DNA of 64,000 nt from Streptomyces odontomachi (GCF_024435355.1 NZ_JAMJWG010000021.1:111909-175908), one strand, 5' to 3'. Numbered from the stretch's first letter, positions 49,936 to 59,866 are shown. The notes: generated from the sequence alone by a model not told the origin. Translations and numbers: made by a program.

Positions 49936-50595
49936 CTAGGCCGCCCGGTCACCTCGCAGCGCGGACATCGCCCGCTCCGTGACCTCCTCCACCTTCCCCA
50001 GCGCGGCGATCGTGACGACCAGGCCCTGGGACCGGTAGTAGTCGATGATCGGCTCGGTCTGGGTGTGGTAGACCTCGAGGCGCTTGCGGACGGTCTCCTC
50101 GCGGTCGTCGTCGCGCTGGTAGAGCTCGCCGCCGCAGGTGTCGCAGACGCCCTCCTGCTTCGGCGGCGCGTAGGTCACGTGGAAGACGTGGCTCGACTCG
50201 TTGCGGCAGACGCGGCGGCCGGCGATCCGCTTGACCACCTCGTCCTCGGGGACCTCCAGGTCGAGCACCGCGTCCAGCTTCATGGACTCGGCCTTCAGCA
50301 TCTCGTCCAGCGCCTCGGCCTGAGAGACGTTCCGCGGGAAGCCGTCGAGCAGGAAACCGCCCTGCGCGTCCGGCTGCTCCATGCGGTCCTTGGCCATGGC
50401 GATGGTGACCTCGTCGGGAACCAGGTTCCCCGCGTCCATGTAGGCCTTCGCCTGCTTGCCCAACGCGGTGCCCTGGCTGATGTTGGCCCGGAAGAGGTCA
50501 CCCGTCGAGATGTGCGGGATCGACAGATTCTTGGCGAGGTACGCAGCCTGCGTTCCCTTGCCGGCACCGGGCGGTCCGACGAGGACGATTCGCAT
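49936..50595 (-). CDS. adk: Adenylate kinase
   Basis: The 219-residue enzyme balances ATP, ADP and AMP. The P-loop GPPGAGKGT is at residues 7-15, followed by DGFPRN and a lid with VCRNESSH ... GVCDTCGGELYQR, a partial zinc-site pattern. The ATG shares a base with the secY stop (TGATG), giving coupled translation. Confidence 0.97.
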   Translation of the reverse strand: MRIVLVGPPGAGKGTQAAYLAKNLSIPHISTGDLFRANISQGTALGKQAKAYMDAGNLVPDEVTIAMAKDRMEQPDAQGGFLLDGFPRNVSQAEALDEMLKAESMKLDAVLDLEVPEDEVVKRIAGRRVCRNESSHVFHVTYAPPKQEGVCDTCGGELYQRDDDREETVRKRLEVYHTQTEPIIDYYRSQGLVVTIAALGKVEEVTERAMSALRGDRAA

Positions 50596-51908
50596 CAGCG
50601 GAGGAACCCTTCGTAGTTGCGCTGCTGAAGCTGGCTCTCGATCTGCTTCACCGTCTCAAGTCCGACACCCACGACGATGAGGATGCTGGTACCACCGAAC
50701 GGGAAGTTCTGGTTGGCCTGGAAGAGAACCAGTGCCACCGTCGGCACGAGAGCGATAACACCCAGATAGAGCGAACCCGGCCAGGTGATCCGGTTGAGGA
50801 CGTATCCCAGGTATTCAGCAGTCGGGCGTCCGGCACGGATACCTGGGATGAAACCACCATACTTCTTCATGTTCTCGGCGACTTCCTCGGGGTTGAACGA
50901 GATCGCCACGTAGAAGAACGCGAAGAACACGATCAACAGGAAGTACATCGAGATGTAGATCGGGTGGTCGCCCTTGGTCAGGTTGGTCTCGATCCAGGTC
51001 TTCCAGCCGGAGGTCCCGCTGGCGAACTGGGCGACCAGGGCCGGAATGTAGAGCAGCGACGAAGCGAAGATGACGGGGATCACACCCGCCTGGTTCACCT
51101 TCATCGGAATGTAGGTCGATGTGCCACCGTACGAACGGCGGCCGATCATGCGCTTGGCGTACTGGACCGGAATGCGGCGCTGCGCCTGCTCGACGAAGAC
51201 CACCAGGCCGACCATGACCAGGCCGATCAGCAGCACGGAGCCGAACTCGATCCAGCCGCCCGCGAGGGAGCCCTGCTTCTTGATCGCCCACAGGCGGGAC
51301 GGGAAGGTGGCGCAGATCGAGATGAACATCAGGATCGACATGCCGTTGCCGATGCCGCGGTCGGTGATGAGTTCACCGAGCCACATGACGACGCCGGTAC
51401 CCGCGGTCATGGTCACCACCATGACGATGGTGGTGAAGATCGACTGGTCGGGGACGATCTCCGTGGCGACCGGGCAGCCCCGGAAGAGCGCGCCACTGCG
51501 GGCGGTGGCCACCAGGCCGGTGCCCTGTAGCACGGCCAGGGCGACCGTGAGGTAGCGGGTGTACTGTGTGATCTTCGCGGTGCCGGCCTGGCCCTCTTTC
51601 TTGAGGGCTTCCAGGCGCGGGATCACCACGGTGAGCAGCTGAAGAATGATGCTCGCCGTGATGTACGGCATGATCCCGAGCGCGAAGACGGTGATCTGGA
51701 GTAGTGCGCCGCCACTGAACATGTTCACCAGACCGAACAGACCCTGGTTGGCGCTGGCCTGATCCATGCAGGTCTGGACGTTCTTGTAGCTGACGCCCGG
51801 GATCGGGATGTGTGTACCGATGCGGTACACCACGATGATGCCGAGCGAGAAGAGCAGCTTCTTGCGCAGGTCGGGCGTCTTGAACGCCCGGGCGAACGCG
51901 GTGAGCAC
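50595..51908 (-). CDS. secY: Protein translocase subunit SecY
   Basis: SecY is the channel of the Sec pathway. The 437-residue protein has ten hydrophobic segments, the signature GSGMSILM-like GNGMSILMFISI, and PGIRAGRPTAEYL in the ribosome-facing loop. AGGAGG lies before GTG 51908. A TTGACA hexamer lies about 90 bases upstream, but no convincing -10 pairs with it. The hairpin at 52086-52117 separates it from rplO. Confidence 0.98.
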   Translation of the reverse strand: MLTAFARAFKTPDLRKKLLFSLGIIVVYRIGTHIPIPGVSYKNVQTCMDQASANQGLFGLVNMFSGGALLQITVFALGIMPYITASIILQLLTVVIPRLEALKKEGQAGTAKITQYTRYLTVALAVLQGTGLVATARSGALFRGCPVATEIVPDQSIFTTIVMVVTMTAGTGVVMWLGELITDRGIGNGMSILMFISICATFPSRLWAIKKQGSLAGGWIEFGSVLLIGLVMVGLVVFVEQAQRRIPVQYAKRMIGRRSYGGTSTYIPMKVNQAGVIPVIFASSLLYIPALVAQFASGTSGWKTWIETNLTKGDHPIYISMYFLLIVFFAFFYVAISFNPEEVAENMKKYGGFIPGIRAGRPTAEYLGYVLNRITWPGSLYLGVIALVPTVALVLFQANQNFPFGGTSILIVVGVGLETVKQIESQLQQRNYEGFLR

Positions 51909-52085
51909 GGTGCCTCCTGCAGCGACCCCCGCGCACGTGCGTCAGAGGTGACGGTCTTGAGGTTCGACGAGTGGGTGTGTACAGGTGACTGTCAACCGGC
52001 GCGAGGGGCACTCAGGGGCGCCACCCGCGCGGAAGTTGGCAGTCCAGGTCACCTTACCGGCGACACTGCCCCCGTGGAATGACCA

Positions 52086-52117
52086 ACCGGGGATACCCCA
52101 TTTGTGGTATCCCCGGT
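52086..52117 (-). terminator. Hairpin between rplO and secY
   Basis: A perfect 12-bp stem (ACCGGGGATACC with GGTATCCCCGGT) with an 8-base loop lies 22 bases past rplO. It is followed on the minus strand by TTGGTCATTCC. It may end the spc ribosomal unit and leave secY-adk-map to its own promoter. Confidence 0.75.
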
Positions 52118-52138
52118 CGGATGCTTCAGGTCACCGGA

Positions 52139-52591
52139 TCAGCTCTCGGTGACGCTTCCGCCTGCTGCGGTGATCTTCTCCTTGGCCGAGCCGGAGACGG
52201 CGTCCACCGTCACGGTCAGCGCAACGGAGACCTCACCCTGGCCGAGGACCTTGACCGGGCAGTTCTTGCGAACGGCGCCCTTGGCCACCAGACCGTCGAC
52301 CGTGACCTCGCCACCCTCGGGGTAGAGCGCGGCGAGCTTGTCCAGGTTGACGACCTGGTACTCGACCTTGAACGGGTTCTTGAAGCCCTTGAGCTTCGGG
52401 AGGCGCATGTGGAGCGGCATCTGGCCGCCCTCGAAGCGCTCCGGAACCTGGTAGCGAGCCTTGGTGCCCTTGGTACCACGACCGGCCGTCTTACCCTTCG
52501 ACGCCTCACCACGACCCACACGGGTCTTGGCGGTCTTGGCGCCGGGGGCCGGACGGAGGTTGTGGATCTTGAGCGGCTTCTGCTCCGCCAT
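52139..52591 (-). CDS. rplO: Ribosomal protein L15
   Basis: The 150-residue 50S protein has LRPAPGAKTAKTRVGRGEASKGKTAGRGTKG at the N-terminus. It starts two bases after the rpmD stop and is last of the spc ribosomal genes. Confidence 0.98.
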   Translation of the reverse strand: MAEQKPLKIHNLRPAPGAKTAKTRVGRGEASKGKTAGRGTKGTKARYQVPERFEGGQMPLHMRLPKLKGFKNPFKVEYQVVNLDKLAALYPEGGEVTVDGLVAKGAVRKNCPVKVLGQGEVSVALTVTVDAVSGSAKEKITAAGGSVTES

Positions 52592-52593
52592 GA

Positions 52594-52776
52594 TCAGTCG
52601 ACCTCCTCGACCGTCACCAGGTGGCGGACGGTGTGCACCATGCCGCGGAACTCGGGACGGTCCTCCTTGACGACCACGGTGTTGATCCCCTTGAGACCAA
52701 GCGACCGCAGGGTGTCACGGTGGTTCTGCTTGCTGCCGATGTACGACTTCGTCTGTGTGATCTTCAGCTGCGCCAT
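52594..52776 (-). CDS. rpmD: Ribosomal protein L30
   Basis: The 60-residue 50S protein has MAQLKITQTKSYIG and GLKGINTVVVKED. The ATG shares a base with the rpsE stop (TGATG). Confidence 0.97.
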   Translation of the reverse strand: MAQLKITQTKSYIGSKQNHRDTLRSLGLKGINTVVVKEDRPEFRGMVHTVRHLVTVEEVD

Positions 52777-53381
52777 CACACACCCGCTCCGGCACGGGCC
52801 CGCAGCAGGGCTGCGGGCGCGACGTCCTCCAGCGGCAGACCGCGGCGGGCCGCGATCTCCTCGGGACGCTGCAGGCCCCGCAGGGCCTCCACGGTCGCGT
52901 GCACGATGTTGATGGCGTTGTCGGAGCCGAGCGACTTCGACAGCACGTCGTGAATACCGGCGCACTCCAGGACGGCGCGCACCGGACCACCGGCGATCAC
53001 ACCCGTACCGGGGGAGGCCGGCTTCAGCAGGACGACGCCTGCGGCCTTCTCGCCCTGGATGGGGTGCGGGATGGTGCCCTGGATCCGGGGGACCTTGAAG
53101 AAGTGCTTCTTGGCCTCCTCCACACCCTTGGCGATGGCGGCCGGCACCTCCTTGGCCTTGCCGTATCCGACACCCACGGTGCCGTCACCGTCGCCCACCA
53201 CGACCAGCGCGGTGAAGCTGAAGCGACGACCACCCTTCACAACCTTGGCGACGCGGTTGATCGCGACGACGCGCTCAACGTACGCGGTCTTCTCGGCGGC
53301 AGCTGCGCCGCCGTCACGGCCCTTCCGGTCCCGCCGCTCGCCGCCACCGGCACCGCCACCGCGGCGCTGGGGTCCAGCCAT
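52776..53381 (-). CDS. rpsE: Ribosomal protein S5
   Basis: S5 helps decoding accuracy and helicase action. The 201-residue protein has AINRVAKVVKGGRRFSFTALVVVGD and GVIAGGPVRAVLECAG. A Gly/Arg-rich ~30-residue lead is usual in actinobacteria. It starts at ATG 53381, 37 bases after rplR. Confidence 0.98.
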   Translation of the reverse strand: MAGPQRRGGGAGGGERRDRKGRDGGAAAAEKTAYVERVVAINRVAKVVKGGRRFSFTALVVVGDGDGTVGVGYGKAKEVPAAIAKGVEEAKKHFFKVPRIQGTIPHPIQGEKAAGVVLLKPASPGTGVIAGGPVRAVLECAGIHDVLSKSLGSDNAINIVHATVEALRGLQRPEEIAARRGLPLEDVAPAALLRARAGAGV

Positions 53382-53418
53382 TGGATTACCTCTCTCTGTT
53401 CCGCTAGCTACGGCAGGC

Positions 53419-53802
53419 TCAGAACTTGAGCCCGGCTTCGCGGGCGGCGTCCGCCAGGGCGGCGATGCGCCCGGCGTACTTGTTGCCACCACGGTCGAAC
53501 ACGACGGCCTCGACGCCCGCCGCCTTGGCGCGCTCCGCGACCAGCGCACCGACCTGGCCGGCCTGCGCGGACTTGTCGCCCTCGCCACCGCGGATCGAGC
53601 TGTCCAGGGTAGACGCCGACGCCAGGGTGTGACCCTTCAGGTCGTCGATGACCTGGGCCACGATGTGGCGGTTCGAGCGCGTCACGACCAGGCGCGGACG
53701 CTCGGCCGTGCCCGAGACCTTCTTACGGATCCGGATGTGGCGGCGCTTGATCGCGGCGCGCTTGTAGGCGTCGCCCTTGGCGATCTTCTGACCGTATGCC
53801 AT
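53419..53802 (-). CDS. rplR: Ribosomal protein L18
   Basis: The 127-residue 5S rRNA-binding protein has RHIRIRKKVSGTAERPRL and FDRGGNKYAGRIAALADAARE. It starts three bases after the rplF stop. Confidence 0.98.
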   Translation of the reverse strand: MAYGQKIAKGDAYKRAAIKRRHIRIRKKVSGTAERPRLVVTRSNRHIVAQVIDDLKGHTLASASTLDSSIRGGEGDKSAQAGQVGALVAERAKAAGVEAVVFDRGGNKYAGRIAALADAAREAGLKF

Positions 53803-53805
53803 GGC

Positions 53806-54345
53806 TTACTTACCCGCCTTTCCGACCTTGCGGCGGATGACTTCGCCCTCGTACTTGACACCCTTGGCCTTGTACGGGTCGGGCTTGCGGAGCTTGCGGA
53901 TGTTGGCGGCGACCTCGCCCACCTTCTGCTTGTCGATGCCCTCCACCGAGAAGTGGGTCGGGTTCTCGACCTTGAAGGTGATGCCCTCGGGGGCCTCGAC
54001 GAGGATCGGGTGGCTGTAGCCGAGCGAGAACTCCAGGTTGGAGCCCTTCGCCGCGACACGGTAACCGACGCCGCTGATCTCCAGCTTCTTCACGTATCCC
54101 GTGGTCACACCGGTGATCATGTTCGCCACCAGCGTGCGGGACAGGCCGTGCAGGGCCTTGTTCTGCCGCTCGTCGTTCGGGCGGGTCACCACAAGGGTGT
54201 TCTCCTCGCCCTTGGCGACATCGATCGGCGCGGCGACGGTGTGGGCGAGAGAGCCCTTGGGGCCCTTCACCGAGACCGTGCGGCCGTCGATGGTGACGTC
54301 CACGCCGGTGGGAACCGGGATGGGGAGCTTGCCGATGCGCGACAT
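53806..54345 (-). CDS. rplF: Ribosomal protein L6
   Basis: The 179-residue 50S protein has MSRIGKLPIPVPTGVDV and the C-terminal GVGYRVAAKG and RKPDPYKAKG motifs. GGAGGAAA precedes the ATG. Confidence 0.98.
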   Translation of the reverse strand: MSRIGKLPIPVPTGVDVTIDGRTVSVKGPKGSLAHTVAAPIDVAKGEENTLVVTRPNDERQNKALHGLSRTLVANMITGVTTGYVKKLEISGVGYRVAAKGSNLEFSLGYSHPILVEAPEGITFKVENPTHFSVEGIDKQKVGEVAANIRKLRKPDPYKAKGVKYEGEVIRRKVGKAGK

Positions 54346-54369
54346 AGCTGTTTCCTCCGTTCCCTTCCG

Positions 54370-54768
54370 TTACCAGACGTAGGCGAGGACTTCCCCACCC
54401 ACGCCCTTCTTGCCGGCCTGCTTGTCGGTGAGGAGCCCGTGCGACGTGGAGATGATCGCCACGCCCAGGCCGCCGAGCACCTTCGGCAGGTTGGTGGACT
54501 TCGCGTAGACCCGCAGACCCGGCTTGGAGATCCGCTTGATGCCCGCGATGGAGCGCTCACGGTTCGGGCCGAACTTCAGCTCGAGGATGAGGTTCTTGCC
54601 GACCTCGGCGTCCTCGGTCTTCCAGCCCGTGATGAAACCCTCCTGCTGGAGGATCTCCGCGATGTGCGACTTGATCTTGCTGTGCGGCATCGACACGTCG
54701 TCGTGGTACGCCGAGTTCGCGTTACGCAGACGGGTCAGCATGTCTGCGATCGGATCGGTCATGGTCAT
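54370..54768 (-). CDS. rpsH: Ribosomal protein S8
   Basis: The 132-residue 30S protein has MTDPIADMLTRLRNAN and the C-terminal VLGGLGVAIISTSHGLLTDKQA. In E. coli S8 is the translational regulator of the spc operon; that control cannot be seen here. Confidence 0.98.
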   Translation of the reverse strand: MTMTDPIADMLTRLRNANSAYHDDVSMPHSKIKSHIAEILQQEGFITGWKTEDAEVGKNLILELKFGPNRERSIAGIKRISKPGLRVYAKSTNLPKVLGGLGVAIISTSHGLLTDKQAGKKGVGGEVLAYVW

Positions 54769-54873
54769 GAATTGGCCTGTGGCCTTTCTCGCCGCGGTTT
54801 CCTGTCTGCGTCATCCCTCTCCCCGTACAGGGACGGGACGGGTGCGACGCGGGGACCTGCGGCGTAGTGGTGA

Positions 54874-55059
54874 CTACCAGGAACTCTTGGTGACGCCCGG
54901 CAGCTCGCCGCGGTGCGCCATCTCACGCAGGCACACGCGGCACAGGCCGAACTTGCGGTACACGGAGTGCGGACGGCCGCACCGCTGGCACCGGGTGTAA
55001 CCGCGCACACCGAACTTCGGCTTGCGGGCAGCCTTCGCGATCAGAGCCTTCTTCGCCAT
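54874..55059 (-). CDS. rpsZ: Ribosomal protein S14, type Z
   Basis: The 61-residue zinc form of S14 has ligands Cys24, Cys27, Cys40 and Cys43 (TRCQRCGRPH and GLCRVCLRE). ATG 55059 is the family start. An additional zinc-free form may exist elsewhere in the genome. Confidence 0.97.
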   Translation of the reverse strand: MAKKALIAKAARKPKFGVRGYTRCQRCGRPHSVYRKFGLCRVCLREMAHRGELPGVTKSSW

Positions 55060-55064
55060 CTCGC

Positions 55065-55625
55065 TCACGCCTCCTTGAAGGGGAAGCCGAGGTGACGGAG
55101 GAGCGCGCGGCCCTCAGCGTCGTTGGTCGCCGTGGTCACCACGGTGATGTCCATACCCCGGACGCGGTCGATCTTGTCCTGGTCGATCTCGTGGAACATG
55201 ACCTGCTCCGTGAGACCGAAGGTGTAGTTGCCACGGCCGTCGAACTGCTTGGGGGACAGACCACGGAAGTCGCGGATGCGCGGCAGCGCGAGCGACAGGG
55301 TGCGGTCCAGGAACTCCCACATGCGGTCGCCACGGAGCGTGACGTGGGCGCCGATCGGCTGCCCCTCACGCAGCTTGAACTGCGCGATGGACTTGCGGGC
55401 CTTGGTGACGGCCGGCTTCTGACCGGTGATCGTGGCGAGGTCGCGGATGGCGCCCTCGATCAGCTTGGAGTCGCGGGCGGCGTCGCCCACACCCATGTTG
55501 ACCACGATCTTGGTGAGGCCGGGAACCTGCATGATGTTCTCGTACTTGAACTCGTCACGCAGCTTGCCGACGATCTCTTCGCGGTAGCGCGTCTTCAGAC
55601 GCGGTGCGGTGGTGGCAGCAGTCAT
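55065..55625 (-). CDS. rplE: Ribosomal protein L5
   Basis: The 186-residue 5S rRNA-binding protein has MQVPGLTKIVVNMGVGDA and FRGLSPKQFDGRGNYTFGL. The ATG overlaps the rplX stop (TGATG). Confidence 0.98.
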   Translation of the reverse strand: MTAATTAPRLKTRYREEIVGKLRDEFKYENIMQVPGLTKIVVNMGVGDAARDSKLIEGAIRDLATITGQKPAVTKARKSIAQFKLREGQPIGAHVTLRGDRMWEFLDRTLSLALPRIRDFRGLSPKQFDGRGNYTFGLTEQVMFHEIDQDKIDRVRGMDITVVTTATNDAEGRALLRHLGFPFKEA

Positions 55626-55948
55626 CAGATGTCCTCACCGGTCCGCCGGGCAACGCGGATCTTGTTGCCGTCTTCGTCGAAGCGGTAGCCGACACGGGTG
55701 ACGACCTTCTTGCCGTCCTTCTCCACGACGAGCTGAACGTTGCTCACGTGGATCGGGGCCTCGGTCGTCACGATGCCGCCGGTCTTCGAGCCGCGCGCGG
55801 TCTGGCCGGTCTTGGTGTGCTTCTTGACCCGGTTGACACCCTCGACGAGGACGCGGTCGAGCTTGGGGTAGGCCTGGATGACCTTGCCCTGCTTTCCCTT
55901 GTCCTTGCCGGTGATGACCTGGACCAGGTCGCCCTTCTTGATCTTCAT
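55625..55948 (-). CDS. rplX: Ribosomal protein L24
   Basis: The 107-residue KOW-domain protein starts MKIKKGDLVQVITGKDKGKQG. It starts two bases after the rplN stop and its own stop overlaps rplE. Confidence 0.98.
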   Translation of the reverse strand: MKIKKGDLVQVITGKDKGKQGKVIQAYPKLDRVLVEGVNRVKKHTKTGQTARGSKTGGIVTTEAPIHVSNVQLVVEKDGKKVVTRVGYRFDEDGNKIRVARRTGEDI

Positions 55949-55950
55949 GC

Positions 55951-56319
55951 CTACAGCACCTCCGGCGCGAGCGAGATGATCTTCATGAACTTCTTCTCGC
56001 GCAGCTCACGGCCGACGGGGCCGAAGATACGGGTGCCGCGGGGGTCGCCGTCGCCCTTGAGGATGACGGCGGCGTTCTCGTCGAAGCGGATGTACGAGCC
56101 GTCCGGACGGCGGCGCTCCTTGACGGTGCGAACGATGACCGCCTTGACGACGTCACCCTTCTTCACGTTGCCACCGGGGATCGCGTCCTTGACGGTGGCG
56201 ACGATGACGTCACCGATGCCCGCGTAGCGGCGACCGGACCCACCGAGCACACGGATGCAAAGGATCTCCTTCGCGCCCGTGTTGTCGGCGACGCGCAGTC
56301 GCGACTCCTGCTGGATCAC
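55951..56319 (-). CDS. rplN: Ribosomal protein L14
   Basis: The 122-residue 50S interface protein has MIQQESRLRVADNTGAKE. The GTG start is preceded by GGAGAA. It is first of the spc set, separated from rpsQ by 231 bases with a hairpin. Confidence 0.98.
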   Translation of the reverse strand: MIQQESRLRVADNTGAKEILCIRVLGGSGRRYAGIGDVIVATVKDAIPGGNVKKGDVVKAVIVRTVKERRRPDGSYIRFDENAAVILKGDGDPRGTRIFGPVGRELREKKFMKIISLAPEVL

Positions 56320-56424
56320 GTCTTTCTCCTGATCGTCTGCCGGTTCCCTTCGGGGATCAGCCGAAGAGCCTGGCGGAACCGTCCTGCGGAGTACCCGCAG
56401 GAATTCATATGACCGGCCGGGCCG

Positions 56425-56454
56425 GGGTGCGCGGCGCTTTCACACCGCGCACCC
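56425..56454 (-). terminator. Hairpin between rpsQ and rplN
   Basis: A 10-bp perfect core stem (GGGTGCGCGG with CCGCGCACCC) can extend with one bulge using flanking GGCCGGG/CCGGCC. It lies at the S10/spc boundary and may be a terminator or attenuator. Confidence 0.6.
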
Positions 56455-56550
56455 GGCCGGGCCGAAGCCCTCGCGCGGGGCCACCTCCCAGCGGCCGAGG
56501 CCCGGGGGGAGCCCCCAGCGGGGGCCTGCGGGGACGAGGCCCCCGCAGAA

Positions 56551-56841
56551 CTACTTGGCCTTCTCCAGGATCTCGACGATCCGCCACCGCTTGGTGGCGG
56601 AGAGCGGCCGGGTCTCCATGAGCAGGACACGGTCGCCCACGCCGGCAGCGTTCTGCTCGTCGTGCGCCTTGAGCTTGCTGGTACGGCGGATGACCTTGCC
56701 GTACAGCGCGTGCTTGACGCGGTCCTCGACGGCGACGACGACGGTCTTGTCCATCTTGTCGCTGACGACGAGGCCCTCGCGGGTCTTGCGGAAGCCGCGC
56801 TCGCTCTTGTTGTTGGTCTCGGTCACGTTCGTCTCGCTCAT
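56551..56841 (-). CDS. rpsQ: Ribosomal protein S17
   Basis: The 96-residue 30S protein has GLVVSDKMDKTVVVAVEDRVKHALYGK. Its ATG shares a base with the rpmC stop. Confidence 0.98.
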   Translation of the reverse strand: MSETNVTETNNKSERGFRKTREGLVVSDKMDKTVVVAVEDRVKHALYGKVIRRTSKLKAHDEQNAAGVGDRVLLMETRPLSATKRWRIVEILEKAK

Positions 56842-57065
56842 CAGGCGTTCTCCACCGTCTCGATGCCCAGCTCGCGCTCACGCATGAGGGTGTAGATCCG
56901 CGCGATGTCCTTGCGGACGGCCTTGAGCCGGCCATGGTTCTCGAGCTGTCCGGTCGCCGCCTGGAAGCGGAGGTTGAACAGCTCTTCCTTGGCCTCGCGG
57001 AGCTTTCCGAGAAGCTCCTCGTTGCCCAGCTCGCGCAGCTCGGATGCCTTGGTTCCGGTCGACAT
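56841..57065 (-). CDS. rpmC: Ribosomal protein L29
   Basis: The 74-residue 50S protein is mostly two helices (ELRELGNEELLGKLREAKEEL ... KDIARIYTLMRE). ATG 57065 overlaps the rplP stop; an adjacent GTG at 57068 is an alternative. Confidence 0.97.
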   Translation of the reverse strand: MSTGTKASELRELGNEELLGKLREAKEELFNLRFQAATGQLENHGRLKAVRKDIARIYTLMRERELGIETVENA

Positions 57066-57484
57066 CACGCCTCACCTGCCTCGCGCTTGACGATCTTGCA
57101 CTTCATCGGCAGCTTGTGCGCCGCACGAGTCAGGGCCTCGCGCGCGATCTTCTCGTTCGGGTAGGACAGCTCGAACATCACCCGACCCGGCTTGACGTTC
57201 GCGATCCACCACTCCGGCGAACCCTTACCGGAACCCATGCGGGTCTCGGCGGGCTTCTTGGTGAGCGGACGGTCCGGGTAGATGTTGATCCAGACCTTGC
57301 CGCCACGCTTGATGTGGCGGGTCATCGCGATACGAGCCGCCTCGATCTGGCGGTTGGTGACGTAGGCCGGGGTGAGCGCCTGGATGCCGTACTCGCCGAA
57401 CGCGACCTGCGTACCGCCCTTGGCCATACCGCTGCGCTTCGGGTGGTGCTGCTTGCGGTGCTTGACCCTACGGGGGATCAGCAT
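57065..57484 (-). CDS. rplP: Ribosomal protein L16
   Basis: The 139-residue 50S protein sits near the A-site tRNA and has MLIPRRVKHRKQHHPKRSG and RMGSGKGSPEWWIA. It starts five bases after rpsC. Confidence 0.98.
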   Translation of the reverse strand: MLIPRRVKHRKQHHPKRSGMAKGGTQVAFGEYGIQALTPAYVTNRQIEAARIAMTRHIKRGGKVWINIYPDRPLTKKPAETRMGSGKGSPEWWIANVKPGRVMFELSYPNEKIAREALTRAAHKLPMKCKIVKREAGEA

Positions 57485-57489
57485 GTCCC

Positions 57490-58335
57490 TCAGGCCTCCG
57501 TTCCACTGGTCTCGGCCGGCGCCGCGGCAGCCGCGGCACCTTCCTCGGCCTTGGCAGCCTCGGCCGGCGCGGGGGCGCTCGACTGCTGCTGCGGGCGACG
57601 GCCGCGGCCACCGCGCTCACCGCGGCGGGCCGGGCGGTCGGCGCCGCCACCACCACGGGCCGGGCGGTTGCCGGCGCGTGCGGCGGCGTTCTCGGCGCGG
57701 ACCTCGGCGATGTTCTTCACGTCGCCCTTGTAGATCCACACCTTGACGCCGATGCGGCCGAAGGACGTACGGGCCTCGAAGAAGCCGTAGTCCACGTTGG
57801 CGCGCAGCGTGTGCAGGGGCACGCGGCCCTCGCGGTAGAACTCCGAGCGGGACATCTCGGCGCCGCCGAGGCGGCCACCGCACTGGATCTTGATGCCCTT
57901 GGCGCCCGCCTTCATCGCCGACTGCATGCTCTTGCGCATGGCACGGCGGAAGGAGACGCGGGAGGACAGCTGCTCGGCGACGGCCTGCGACACCAGCTGG
58001 GCATCGGTCTCGGGGTTCTTGACCTCGAGGATGTTCAGCTGGACCTGCTTGCCGGTGAGCTTCTCCAGGTCGCCGCGGATGCGGTCGGCCTCGGCGCCAC
58101 GGCGGCCGATGACGATGCCGGGACGGGCGGTGTGGATGTCCACCCGCACGCGGTCACGGGTGCGCTCGATCTCCACCTTGGAGATACCGGCGCGCTCCAT
58201 GCCCTTCGTCATCATCCGACGGATGGCGACGTCTTCCTTGACGTAGTCCTTGTAGAGCTTGTCGGCGTACCAGCGCGACTTGAAGTCGGTGGTGACACCC
58301 AGGCGGAACCCGTGCGGGTTTACCTTCTGGCCCAT
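57490..58335 (-). CDS. rpsC: Ribosomal protein S3
   Basis: The 281-residue 30S protein has an N-terminal KH domain (IVIGRRGAEADRIRGDLEKLTG). A C-terminal Arg/Gly/Ala-rich tail of ~65 residues, typical of Streptomyces, contains GGGGADRPARRGERGGRGRRP. Its ATG overlaps the rplV stop (TAATG). Confidence 0.98.
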   Translation of the reverse strand: MGQKVNPHGFRLGVTTDFKSRWYADKLYKDYVKEDVAIRRMMTKGMERAGISKVEIERTRDRVRVDIHTARPGIVIGRRGAEADRIRGDLEKLTGKQVQLNILEVKNPETDAQLVSQAVAEQLSSRVSFRRAMRKSMQSAMKAGAKGIKIQCGGRLGGAEMSRSEFYREGRVPLHTLRANVDYGFFEARTSFGRIGVKVWIYKGDVKNIAEVRAENAAARAGNRPARGGGGADRPARRGERGGRGRRPQQQSSAPAPAEAAKAEEGAAAAAAPAETSGTEA

Positions 58336-58682
58336 TACCGGGTTCCTTCCTTGCTGCTGACGACCACGGTGATGTGGCTGGTCCGCTTGCGGATCCGGTA
58401 GGCACGGCCCTGGGCGCGCGGCCGGAACCGCTTCAGGGTCGGACCCTCGTCCACATAAGCCTCGGAAACGACGAGGCTGGTCACGTCGGTGTGGTCGTAA
58501 TTGTGCGCGGCATTGGCGATGGCGCTGTTCAGCACCTTGCCCACCGGCTCACTCGCGGCCTGCGGGGCGAAGCGCAGGACCGCCTGAGCCTCCGCGGCGT
58601 CCATGCCACGGATGAGGTCCACCACACGGCGGGCCTTCATGGGCGTGACGCGGATGTACCGCGCCTGGGCCCTGGCTTCCAT
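58335..58682 (-). CDS. rplV: Ribosomal protein L22
   Basis: The 115-residue exit-tunnel protein has YIRVTPMKARRVVDLIRG and RFRPRAQGRAYRIRKRTSHIT. AAGGGA precedes ATG 58682; the in-frame ATG at 58718 lacks a binding site and family conservation. Confidence 0.97.
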   Translation of the reverse strand: MEARAQARYIRVTPMKARRVVDLIRGMDAAEAQAVLRFAPQAASEPVGKVLNSAIANAAHNYDHTDVTSLVVSEAYVDEGPTLKRFRPRAQGRAYRIRKRTSHITVVVSSKEGTR

Positions 58683-58735
58683 GGTTGTCCCTTCAGTGTC
58701 TGACACGTTCGTCGTCATGTCGTCTCACCCCGCTG

Positions 58736-59017
58736 TCAGCGGCGCTTCGACTTCCGGTCGTCCTTGACGTGACCCCGGAAGGTGCGAGTCGGCGAGAACT
58801 CGCCGAGCTTGTGGCCGACCATCGACTCGGTGACGAACACCGGGATGTGGGTCTTGCCGTTGTGCACCGCGATCGTGTGGCCGAGCATGGCCGGGACGAT
58901 CATCGAGCGACGGGACCAGGTCTTGATGACGTTCTTGGTGCCGGCTTCGTTCTGGACGTCCACCTTCTTGATCAGGTGGTCGTCGACGAAGGGCCCCTTC
59001 TTGAGACTGCGCGGCAT
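58736..59017 (-). CDS. rpsS: Ribosomal protein S19
   Basis: The 93-residue 30S head protein has MPRSLKKGPFVDDHLIKKV and GHKLGEFSPTRTFRGH. It starts 12 bases after rplB. Confidence 0.98.
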   Translation of the reverse strand: MPRSLKKGPFVDDHLIKKVDVQNEAGTKNVIKTWSRRSMIVPAMLGHTIAVHNGKTHIPVFVTESMVGHKLGEFSPTRTFRGHVKDDRKSKRR

Positions 59018-59029
59018 CTACACCCGCTC

Positions 59030-59866
<837 letters not shown>

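Noticed and set aside
51909..52085. secY promoter based on TTGACA
   Set aside because: A perfect -35 hexamer lies about 90 bases upstream of secY, but no acceptable -10 occurs 16-19 bases after it.
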